A DNA stretch of 10,062 nt, from assembly GCA_005239585.1 (NCBI GenBank), contig SBBU01000281.1:1-10062 (forward strand). Reading direction: 5' to 3'. Of this stretch, positions 1 to 6,053 are shown piece after piece (position 1 is the first letter of the stretch; each line of letters opens with the position of its first letter). This stretch comes from Planctomycetaceae bacterium (lineage in GTDB: Bacteria > Planctomycetota > MHYJ01 > SBBU01). Below the pieces are notes generated by a model. The model was not told the DNA's origin. It did no database searches and was given only the letters and a program-made list of their open reading frames with translations. The translations under genes were made by a program, and so were the position numbers.

Positions 1-462
1 CCAATAAATAGGCTTGCTTTAGACCCTGGCTCGCTAAGTGCTAATTGCCTTGCACAGATCATAATGCAAAAAAAATTTAGTACGAAACCACAGTTGATTG
101 TTCACTCTGGCAGTTTTCCTGAAGATGCTGATGGAGCAGTAGTGATAGGAGATGCGAGTTTTAATTTTTCAAAGCTTCCATTTATGGACCTAAGTTCTGA
201 ATGGTACGAGTACACTCGCAAGCCATTTGTATATGCACTGTGGATTTATGAGCATCCTATAGACGAGAAATTGCTTTTAGATGCAAAAAGGAGGGGTTTG
301 GCCAATCTGACAGCTATTGCAGAGATGGAATCGAAACGCCTGGGTATTAATAAGGATTTTTGCCTTGAATATTTGAAAAATATTAACTATGAGTTTGGAG
401 CTCAAGAGTTTGAAGGCCTTGAGACATTTAGGAAATTATCCTTAGAGCTAGGGATCCTATGA
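1..462 (+). CDS. mqnA: Chorismate dehydratase MqnA, C-terminal part (5' end outside window)
   Basis: MqnA dehydrates chorismate to 3-[(1-carboxyvinyl)oxy]benzoate, the first step of the futalosine route to menaquinone, in the cytoplasm. The reading frame is open from base 1, so the ATG at 64 is internal: the codons before it encode a strand (LALDPGSLSANCLAQIIM) that fits the family's conserved Ser-rich segment after the first lobe. About 153 residues are present, roughly the C-terminal half of a usual 270-290 residue protein. Recognisable family segments are the VVIGDAS strand, the DLSSEWYE turn and the PFVYALW block, typical of this periplasmic-binding-protein-like fold. The usual SRTS-like stretch reads SLSAN here, which may be lineage variation. 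The gene overlaps mqnC by 4 bases (ATGA), so the two are surely cotranscribed. The promoter is outside the window. The family call is confident, supported by the adjacent mqnC. Confidence 0.9.
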   Translation, partial: PINRLALDPGSLSANCLAQIIMQKKFSTKPQLIVHSGSFPEDADGAVVIGDASFNFSKLPFMDLSSEWYEYTRKPFVYALWIYEHPIDEKLLLDAKRRGLANLTAIAEMESKRLGINKDFCLEYLKNINYEFGAQEFEGLETFRKLSLELGIL

Positions 463-1523
463 AGAGTGTGCTTGACAAAGTAGAAAATAGCAATCGGCTG
501 ACTGATGAAGAGGCGTTGGAGCTCTTTGATTCTGGTGATCTTATTGAGCTCGGAAGGTTAGCAGACCTTGTAAGAGAACGAAATCATCCAGATGGTACAG
601 TAACATATATAGTGGACAGAAATGTCAACTATTCCAATGTCTGCGTTGCTTACTGTAAATTCTGTGCTTTTTATCGCCCTCCTAAGCATCCAGAAGGATA
701 TGTGCTTACAAGAGATGAGCTGTATCAAAAGATAAAGGAGCTTGTTGATCTGAATGGCGTTCAGGTGCTCCTGCAGGGGGGGCACAACCCTTACTACAAG
801 TTAGATTGGTATGAAAACCTTTTACGGTTTATCAAGTCAAATTTTAAAATTCACATACATGGTTTTTCGCCGCCAGAGATAAATCATTTTTCAAAACTGA
901 ACAAGATGTCTGTGAAAGATGTGATTCTACGTCTCAAGGAGGCAGGACTGGATACAATCCCTGGTGGCGGTGCTGAGATACTTGTGAACAGTGTTCGAAG
1001 CGAGCTAGCAGAGAACAGGTGTTCGTCAGATGAATGGTTGGAGGTCATGAGAACTGCACATAATCTGGGGATGCGTTCTTCTGCGACTATGGTTATTGGT
1101 CATATTGAAAGCCTTGAGGAGAGAGTTGAACACCTCAGAAGATTGCGCGAGCTGCAAGATGAGACAGGAGGATTTACTGCCTTTATAGTGTGGACGATGC
1201 AGACGCACAATACAGAGATAAACCACCTACCTACTCTGGGTTCATTTGAGTATCTAAAGTCGTTAGCAATAAGCAGGTTGTATCTGGACAATTTTAAAAA
1301 TTTCCAGTCTTCATGGGTTACACAAGGTCCTAAGATAGGTCAGCTTTCCCTCAGATTTGGCGCCAATGATATGGGGGGGACTATGATTGAAGAAAATGTT
1401 GTGTCACAAGCGGGTACAACATTCAGAATGGATGAGAAGAATATTAGGCAAGCGATTATAAATGCTGGCTTTAAGCCTTCACGCCGAGATACATACTACA
1501 ACCATTTACCTTACAGTCAGTAA
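459..1523 (+). CDS. mqnC: Cyclic dehypoxanthinyl futalosine synthase MqnC (radical SAM)
   Basis: MqnC is a radical SAM enzyme that cyclises dehypoxanthinyl futalosine in the futalosine pathway to menaquinone. The 354-residue length is normal. The 4Fe-4S/SAM motif CxxxCxxC is Cys62, Cys66 and Cys69 within NVCVAYCKFCAFYRPP, a hallmark of the MqnC/MqnE group. The QGGHNP turn (about 106-111), HGFSPPE (134-140), the IPGGGAE loop (167-173), GGFTAFIVWTMQ (237-248) and the C-terminal block with GANDMGGTMIEENVV (301-315) follow. The WVTQGPKIGQ and MIEENVV segments favour MqnC over the aminofutalosine synthase MqnE. The ATG overlaps the mqnA stop as ATGA, and an AGGG ribosome-binding core lies about 5 bases before it, so translation is likely coupled. 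No clear hairpin-plus-T-run terminator is seen in the 86 bases between its stop and the converging zinc-ribbon gene. Confidence 0.95.
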   Translation: MKSVLDKVENSNRLTDEEALELFDSGDLIELGRLADLVRERNHPDGTVTYIVDRNVNYSNVCVAYCKFCAFYRPPKHPEGYVLTRDELYQKIKELVDLNGVQVLLQGGHNPYYKLDWYENLLRFIKSNFKIHIHGFSPPEINHFSKLNKMSVKDVILRLKEAGLDTIPGGGAEILVNSVRSELAENRCSSDEWLEVMRTAHNLGMRSSATMVIGHIESLEERVEHLRRLRELQDETGGFTAFIVWTMQTHNTEINHLPTLGSFEYLKSLAISRLYLDNFKNFQSSWVTQGPKIGQLSLRFGANDMGGTMIEENVVSQAGTTFRMDEKNIRQAIINAGFKPSRRDTYYNHLPYSQ

Positions 1524-1609
1524 TAGCAACTTGATCACATCTTTTGTCCTGAGAATGTCTGACTCGTATTGAAACAAAAAGGTATCAAATGATCCTGTGG
1601 TGTGCGCAA

Positions 1610-2380
1610 TTAGGAATTGTCAGTACCCGATTCAAGCATTAGAATTCTGGAGCAGGAACGGCAGTAGAGGATATCTTTAGCAAGCATCAGGGCATTCACA
1701 TCCTGGGTTGTTAGGGCAACGTTACACCCTCCGCAAAAGTAATTGTAATTCAAAGGATCTTCCGAGTCTTTGTGTCTAGAAGAGAGTTTTTGTCTTTGAA
1801 CAATAGATATAACCAATGCGTCCTGAGTAGCATTAAGGATTCTGTCATATACTCGTAACAACTCCGCATCAATATTTTTTATGGTTTCTTTTCTCTGTTC
1901 CTCCAAGTCTTGCAGTTGCTTATTTAATTCGCTGCATTCTGTCTCGATTGTTGTTTTTTCCTGATCGTATTTCTTTTGCGTTGTATTTTTATCGTCCTCG
2001 TCTTGCTTTTGGATCTTGGCGTACTCTTCTGTCTTCATGTAAACTTCCAAAAGTCTGTCTTCCACGAGCATTTTATCTGCCTTTAATCCCCCTACTTGTT
2101 TTAATATTGCCTGATATTCGTCATTCTTTTTGGCTGAAAGAGACTGCGTTTGAAGTTTTGTTATATGATCCTCAAATTCCTTGACTTTCAACTCTTTTTC
2201 CTTTGCATCCAGTTTTAATGTAGTGATATCGTTCTTTGTTGCTTCTATCTTGCTGGTTGCCTTGAGAAGGTTTTTTTCGAGTGGCTCGAGCTTCTTGACT
2301 TTATCGCTGAGGCTAACCTTGATTTCCTTTATCTTTAGATCAAGTTCTTGTATAGGCAGGAGCTGCTTTACTTTATTCAT
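1610..2380 (-). CDS. Coiled-coil C4-type zinc-ribbon protein (HP0958/CT398-like)
   Basis: The protein has 256 residues. Residues 1 to about 190 are rich in Lys, Glu, Leu and Gln with heptad character and predict a long antiparallel coiled-coil hairpin. Residues 212-248 form a C4 zinc ribbon with Cys216, Cys219, Cys240 and Cys243. The segment KKNDEYQAILKQVGGLK (about 84-100) matches the conserved turn block of this family (Pfam zf-RING_7 type). The best studied relatives are Helicobacter HP0958, which binds the sigma factor RpoN and flagellin mRNA, and chlamydial CT398/CdsZ, linked to RpoN and type III secretion. Their role cannot simply be transferred, because no flagellar or secretion gene is near. 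The gene is third in the dnaG-rpoD operon, 21 bases after rpoD, with an AAGG-containing purine stretch before its ATG. Its place after a sigma-factor gene suggests a transcription-related or nucleic-acid-binding job, which is inference. The family call is confident and the function is unknown. Confidence 0.88.
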   Translation of the reverse strand: MNKVKQLLPIQELDLKIKEIKVSLSDKVKKLEPLEKNLLKATSKIEATKNDITTLKLDAKEKELKVKEFEDHITKLQTQSLSAKKNDEYQAILKQVGGLKADKMLVEDRLLEVYMKTEEYAKIQKQDEDDKNTTQKKYDQEKTTIETECSELNKQLQDLEEQRKETIKNIDAELLRVYDRILNATQDALVISIVQRQKLSSRHKDSEDPLNYNYFCGGCNVALTTQDVNALMLAKDILYCRSCSRILMLESGTDNS

Positions 2381-2401
2381 CCTGCCCTTTTGATATTTCT
2401 G

Positions 2402-4036
2402 TCATTTTTTTCGTTCGAACGATCTTCTAAAGTGCTCAATAAAGTTTTCAAGTTTTCTGCTCCTTATAGGATGCTGTAATTTTCTGATTGCCTTTGCTTC
2501 TATCTGCCTAACGCGTTCCCTGGTAACACGGAAGATATTGCCGACCTCTTCCAGCGTATACGTCTGATCAATTCCTATCCCGTATCTTAGCCTTAGAATT
2601 TCGCGCTCTCGATAGGAAAGCGTCTCCAGCACACTCTCTATTTTTTCTCTCAGAAGCTCATAGTTAGCTACATTTAACGGTGATTCGATGGAGCGATCTT
2701 CTATGAAATCACCGTAAACAGAGTCTTCTCCCTCTGCTATTGGTTTATCAATTGAGACCGGATGGCGAGACATTATCATAACCCGCTCGGTCTCGCCTAT
2801 CGGCACACCTGAACCTTCAGAGATCTCTTCGATGGAAGGCTCACGGCTTTTTTCCTGTGCAAGCTTCTTCGTGGCATAGCGCAGTCTCGCCATTGTCTCG
2901 TATAGGTGGACAGGAATGCGTATTGTGCGGGCCTGATCAGCAAGTGCACGAGAGATTGCCTGTCTGATCCACCAAGTGGCATATGTCGAGAACTTGTATC
3001 CGCGTCTGTATTCATACTTCTCAACGGCCTTCATGAGCCCGGTGTTTCCCTCTTGAATTATATCCAGGAACGAGAGTCCTCGGTTTCGATATCGTTTGCC
3101 TATGGAAACTACCAGTCGAAGGTTTCCGCTTGATAACTGTCTCTTTGCCCTTTCATATTCGCTGTATTGCCTCCTGATTTCATCTATTCTGCGGCGAAGA
3201 TCCTGCGGTTTCTCCATTGCCTTTAGTTCAAGTTTTGCCATCTCAGACTTGAACTGCTGTATTTTTAGGTCGCTTTGTGTCCTTTCAACCTCTGATTGAA
3301 CTTGATCCATTTGTAGCAAGGCCTGTTCAAGCTTGTCAATTGCAGGTCTGATGTTCTTGGTTTGAATATTCACTTCCTTAAGTATTTTTATGCACTTCTT
3401 CCGGTTTTCTTTGAGTTGATTGATGAGTCTCTGTTTTTGTCGACCTGAGAGTTTCTCCTCAATGAGTCTCTGATAGAGCTGAGTATTCTCACCCAGGATG
3501 TCTCTCAATTTGAATATGAGATTAGGGAGCTTTTCTACTATTTCTTCCCTTGTGACTTCAATTGCTGGATCAGTCTTTAGAGTCCGCTCAAATGCAAGTT
3601 CACCATCTCTTACGCTTTCCAGTATGTATATTGCCTCTCTTATTGCAATAGGTGATTCAAGCAATTTGATGCGGAAGTAGCGTCTTGTGAGGTCAATCTT
3701 CATTGCCAGCCTCATTTCATCCTCTCTTGATAGTAGAGGGAGGTTTCCAATCTGGGAGAGATAGACTCTAACGGGATCATCAATTCGAGCTGAAAGCTTT
3801 GGCTTCTGAACAGTCTCACCAGCCTCTCCATGGCCTGCTTCCTGTTCTTGCTCATCTGCAGGTTCTGCATCTACGACCTCAACCCCTTCCTGCTCAAGTA
3901 TTTGGAGGATCTTGTCTACTTTTTCGGGCGAGAATAGATCATCAGGCAGTACTTTGTTCAGGTCATCATATGTAAGAACACCCTTTTTCTTGCCCATCTC
4001 TATTAGGGCTTTGATATCTGGAGTCAATTTTTCCAT
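2402..4036 (-). CDS. rpoD: RNA polymerase primary sigma factor RpoD/SigA (sigma-70)
   Basis: This is the housekeeping sigma factor that directs RNA polymerase to -10/-35 promoters; it has 544 residues. Region 1.1 is recognisable at about 1-55 ([17 protein letters not shown]), followed by an acidic linker (56-75) and region 1.2 ([12 protein letters not shown], 86-97). A charged helical non-conserved region of about 180 residues (119-300) comes next, as in group 1 sigmas of proteobacteria. Region 2 (301-372) includes [20 protein letters not shown], the -10 reading and melting helix with [15 protein letters not shown], and TIRIPVH. Region 3 spans about 380-460. Region 4 (470-535) has the helix-turn-helix [21 protein letters not shown] that reads the -35 box. 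All key segments are intact. The ATG follows the dnaG stop by 3 bases and has only a weak ribosome-binding sequence, suggesting translational coupling to dnaG. Confidence 0.98.
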   Translation of the reverse strand: MEKLTPDIKALIEMGKKKGVLTYDDLNKVLPDDLFSPEKVDKILQILEQEGVEVVDAEPADEQEQEAGHGEAGETVQKPKLSARIDDPVRVYLSQIGNLPLLSREDEMRLAMKIDLTRRYFRIKLLESPIAIREAIYILESVRDGELAFERTLKTDPAIEVTREEIVEKLPNLIFKLRDILGENTQLYQRLIEEKLSGRQKQRLINQLKENRKKCIKILKEVNIQTKNIRPAIDKLEQALLQMDQVQSEVERTQSDLKIQQFKSEMAKLELKAMEKPQDLRRRIDEIRRQYSEYERAKRQLSSGNLRLVVSIGKRYRNRGLSFLDIIQEGNTGLMKAVEKYEYRRGYKFSTYATWWIRQAISRALADQARTIRIPVHLYETMARLRYATKKLAQEKSREPSIEEISEGSGVPIGETERVMIMSRHPVSIDKPIAEGEDSVYGDFIEDRSIESPLNVANYELLREKIESVLETLSYREREILRLRYGIGIDQTYTLEEVGNIFRVTRERVRQIEAKAIRKLQHPIRSRKLENFIEHFRRSFERKK

Positions 4037-4039
4037 ATA

Positions 4040-5740
4040 TTATAAACGTTTAAGTTCGCCAAGTTTCTTCAAATTATCATCGGTCATTTTTTCGTTTTTT
4101 AACTCTTTAATTCTCTCGTTTCTTTCACAACGTTCCAGGTCCTTTTCTAGCCTTCGCAATAGGATTTGTGGAGACTCAATTTTAGTATCGTCTGTTATGA
4201 TATTCAATATATATTCCTGTGCCTTGGGATTGTCGGCGAATGTGGCCAAGAGTTCATCAACTCTAATATCTTTTTTCTCTAGATACATTTTGAATGCTTC
4301 CTGAACTATTTTTTTTATCATAGGGTCTGGCAGTTTTTCGATAATTCCGCTACATTCTTCAATAAGGTTATTTTCGTGTAGTACCAGCCTCAAGAGCTCG
4401 AGTGATAATCTTGTCTTACCGGGCAGTTCAGTCCTCGTTATTTTGTCCATGGCTGCGGCTTTAGGAGGCTTGTTTAACTTCTTTCTCAGAGTTTCTAGTG
4501 GCACACGAAACTTTGTAGCCAGCCGCTGGATGAAAAGATCCTGTTTTACTGGATCCTCGACCTGAGCAATTGACTCCATCATTGCATTTACAACTTTGGA
4601 TGTGTTTGTTTCTGTGGTTGTTCCGAATTGGGAGGAATAGTTTTCTATAAGATAATCGAAGACGTTAATGGTATTATTAAATATTTCCATTGCCTTGTCT
4701 TTAGGATATGTGTGTGCAATATCTGATGGGTCCATTGATGCTTCGAGTCTTGAGACCTCAACGTTGATTTCTTCTGAGATCAGCATGTCCAGCAATCGTT
4801 TGGAGGCCATGTTGCCGGCGCTATCGGGATCAAAGGCAATGATTACTCTATCTGCATATCTTCTAATGAATCGAATATGATCCTTTGTCGGCGATGTGCC
4901 CAATGTCGCAAGAAATCCGGGGATGCCTGTTTGGTGTGGCAGTATGACATCGAAATATCCTTCCACGATGTAGAATATCTTCTGTCCCTCTTGGGCAGGA
5001 GATTGCTTTATAAGGTTGGCGCCGTAGAGATGCTTTCCCTTGGAAAATACAGGGGTCTCTGGGGTGTTGATATACTTTGGCCCTTCATTTCCAAATGTTC
5101 GTGCACCAAAGCCAATAGGCCTTGAGTTGGAATCGAAGATCGGAAATACTAGTCTGTCCCTGAATCGATCGTATAGAGAACCGGTCTCAGATTTTGCCAC
5201 AACCCCTACTTGTTCTATGACCTTATCCTGTATCCCGATCTTTCTAAGGTGTTTTAACAATGCGTCCCATGAGTTAGGTGCATAACCAAGTTTGAAAAGT
5301 GATATGGTTTCCTTTATTAGACCACGTGAAGCAAGGTATTCTTGGGCCTTTGATGACTCGCCTAATCTCTCGATGAAAAATTCTATTGCTGCAAGGTTGG
5401 CCTTGTAAAGGTTTTCATTGGTGAGCTCAGCATCAAACCCCTTTGAGTATTTAAGTTTTATCCCATATTTCTCTGATAGTGTTCTAACGGCCTCGTAGAA
5501 GGAGATGTTTTCATACTCTTTTACAAAACTGATTGCGTTCCCACCCTTAGCGCATCCAAAACACTTGAAGATTTGCTTGTGTGGGTTGACGTTGAATGAT
5601 GGGGTCTTTTCGTCATGGAAAGGGCAGAGCGCCTTGTACCCTGAACCAGCCTTCTTTAACGGGATGTAAGAGTTGACTACTTCGTAAATATCTAGAGCTC
5701 TCTGAAGCTCAATTATTGACTCTTTTGCTACAAAACCCAC
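4040..5740 (-). CDS. dnaG: DNA primase DnaG
   Basis: DnaG synthesises RNA primers at the replication fork together with the DnaB helicase. It has 566 residues, near the usual 580-600. The N-terminal CHC2 zinc domain has Cys39, His42, Cys60 and Cys63 (CPFHDEKTPSF, then FKCFGC). The RNA-polymerase-like basic part includes YDRFRDRLVFPI (190-201) and GFGARTF (210-216). The Toprim domain has the catalytic Glu260 in VEGYFDV and the acidic pair Asp304/Asp306 in FDPDSAG, a common variant of FDGDxAG, with Asp337/Asp340 downstream (MDPSD). Residues from about 440 form the helical DnaB-binding C-terminus. The start is GTG: an in-frame TGA lies 9-11 bases upstream and a GAGGAA ribosome-binding site sits 3 bases before the GTG. 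It is the first gene of the dnaG-rpoD-zinc-ribbon operon. No rpsU precedes it; the upstream neighbour is divergent alaS. Confidence 0.98.
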   Translation of the reverse strand: MGFVAKESIIELQRALDIYEVVNSYIPLKKAGSGYKALCPFHDEKTPSFNVNPHKQIFKCFGCAKGGNAISFVKEYENISFYEAVRTLSEKYGIKLKYSKGFDAELTNENLYKANLAAIEFFIERLGESSKAQEYLASRGLIKETISLFKLGYAPNSWDALLKHLRKIGIQDKVIEQVGVVAKSETGSLYDRFRDRLVFPIFDSNSRPIGFGARTFGNEGPKYINTPETPVFSKGKHLYGANLIKQSPAQEGQKIFYIVEGYFDVILPHQTGIPGFLATLGTSPTKDHIRFIRRYADRVIIAFDPDSAGNMASKRLLDMLISEEINVEVSRLEASMDPSDIAHTYPKDKAMEIFNNTINVFDYLIENYSSQFGTTTETNTSKVVNAMMESIAQVEDPVKQDLFIQRLATKFRVPLETLRKKLNKPPKAAAMDKITRTELPGKTRLSLELLRLVLHENNLIEECSGIIEKLPDPMIKKIVQEAFKMYLEKKDIRVDELLATFADNPKAQEYILNIITDDTKIESPQILLRRLEKDLERCERNERIKELKNEKMTDDNLKKLGELKRL

Positions 5741-5743
5741 TCT

Positions 5744-5749
5744 TTCCTC
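5744..5749 (-). promoter_or_regulatory. Ribosome-binding site of dnaG fixing a GTG start
   Basis: On the minus strand the sequence GAGGAA stands 3 bases before the GTG at 5740-5738. A TGA stop in the same frame lies immediately upstream of it, so no earlier start is possible. This supports GTG as the true start. Confidence 0.7.
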
Positions 5750-5784
5750 TCATATTGTTTAATTATGAGCAAAACGAGTACCTT

Positions 5785-5812
5785 ATTTTACAGCCCAAGG
5801 ACTGCTTGTCAA
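5785..5812 (-). promoter_or_regulatory. Sigma-70 promoter of the dnaG-rpoD operon
   Basis: Read on the minus strand, a perfect TTGACA -35 box (plus-strand 5812-5807) is followed by a 16-base spacer and TAAAAT (5790-5785), which matches the -10 consensus at 5 of 6 positions. Transcription would begin near 5777-5779, giving a leader of about 38 bases before the dnaG GTG. No other comparable box pair is seen in the intergenic region on this strand. RpoD itself would read this promoter, so the operon may be self-sustaining; that is inference. Confidence 0.65.
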
Positions 5813-5844
5813 ATTATCTTACTGCTGGTAAAGGGTCGTTAAAG

Positions 5845-5946
5845 GTCCATGACTCCTCGACTCGCCGCATGTCCCACCTCTCTGAGATGGGGTAAGGCAC
5901 CGCTCGGAGTCATCCTGAGCTCGAGTTTTGCTTTGACCCCATGGAC
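5845..5946 (+). repeat. GC-rich nested inverted-repeat block between dnaG and alaS
   Basis: This block is about 59% GC, clearly above its flanks. Inverted pairs seen directly are GTCCATG (5845-5851) with CATGGAC (5940-5946), ATGACTCC (5849-5856) with GGAGTCAT (5906-5913), CCCA/CTC (5873-5880) with GAG/TGGG (5884-5891) around a TCT loop, and GCTCGG (5902-5907) with CC-T-GAGC (5914-5920). Several of these exclude each other. Words such as GTCATCCTGAGC resemble dispersed palindromic repeats seen in many bacterial genomes, so a repeat element or its remnant is the first explanation. A structured RNA is the alternative. The short reading frames crossing the block have no recognisable protein features. 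Confidence 0.4.
5902..5934 (+). terminator. Terminator-like hairpin with T-rich tail, before alaS
   Basis: GCTCGG (5902-5907) can pair with CCTGAGC (5914-5920) with one bulged T and a 6-base loop. A T-rich stretch TTTTGCTTT (5926-5934) follows after 5 bases. No gene ends here on the plus strand, so if it acts it would cut short transcripts entering the alaS leader. The stem is short and the T-run is interrupted, so this is a weak call. The loop overlaps the GGAGTCAT arm that can instead pair with 5849-5856. Confidence 0.25.
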
Positions 5947-5961
5947 TAATGTAAAGCTAAT
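5933..5961 (+). promoter_or_regulatory. Candidate alaS promoter
   Basis: TTGACC (5933-5938, 5 of 6 to the -35 consensus) is followed by 17 bases and GCTAAT (5956-5961, 4 of 6 to the -10 consensus). Transcription would begin near 5968, giving a leader of about 85 bases that carries the 5975-5987 hairpin. The -35 box sits at the edge of the inverted-repeat block. A weaker alternative upstream of the block is TTGTCA (5806-5811) with TAAAGG (5829-5834). Confidence 0.35.
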
Positions 5962-5974
5962 AAAACATACGCGC

Positions 5975-5987
5975 ACCCCTCTGGGGT
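5975..5987 (+). other. Small perfect hairpin in the alaS leader
   Basis: ACCCC and GGGGT pair perfectly around a TCT loop. An overlapping alternative pairs CACCC (5974-5978) with GGGTG (5999-6003). No T-run follows, so it is not a Rho-independent terminator. It may be a leader structure or a fragment of a dispersed repeat, because GTCGAAGGGTGA (5993-6004) is another word typical of such repeats. Confidence 0.35.
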
Positions 5988-6053
5988 ACGGTGTCGAAGG
6001 GTGACTGACCAGATAAATTGCAACATCTCGCATCTAAAATTAAAATAAACGGG

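Noticed and set aside
64..66. ATG at 64 as the mqnA start
   Set aside because: The frame is open to base 1 and the upstream codons encode conserved MqnA-like sequence; the protein would be half the family length.
1524..1609. Bidirectional terminator between mqnC and the zinc-ribbon gene
   Set aside because: Only an imperfect TTTTGT/ACAAAA pairing over a 26-base loop is present, without a GC stem and T-run.
3912..4304. Plus-strand 130-codon frame over the rpoD/dnaG junction
   Set aside because: It is antisense to two certain genes, Ser/Phe/Leu-rich as expected of a shadow frame, and shows no motif.
5889..5920. Canonical T-box riboswitch before alaS
   Set aside because: Only a GG-N-ACCGC stretch matches; the UGG bulge bases, specifier stem and a conventional upstream promoter are not visible, so I list it only as a resemblance within the structured block.
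5839..6033. Minus-strand 64-codon reading frame in the dnaG-alaS gap
   Set aside because: It lies across the inverted repeats, has no ribosome-binding site or recognisable motif, and its composition is explained by the GC-rich palindromes.
6018..6053. TTG-initiated N-terminal extension of AlaRS
   Set aside because: The 12 extra residues do not look like AlaRS, and the GTG start restores the expected length and active-site numbering.
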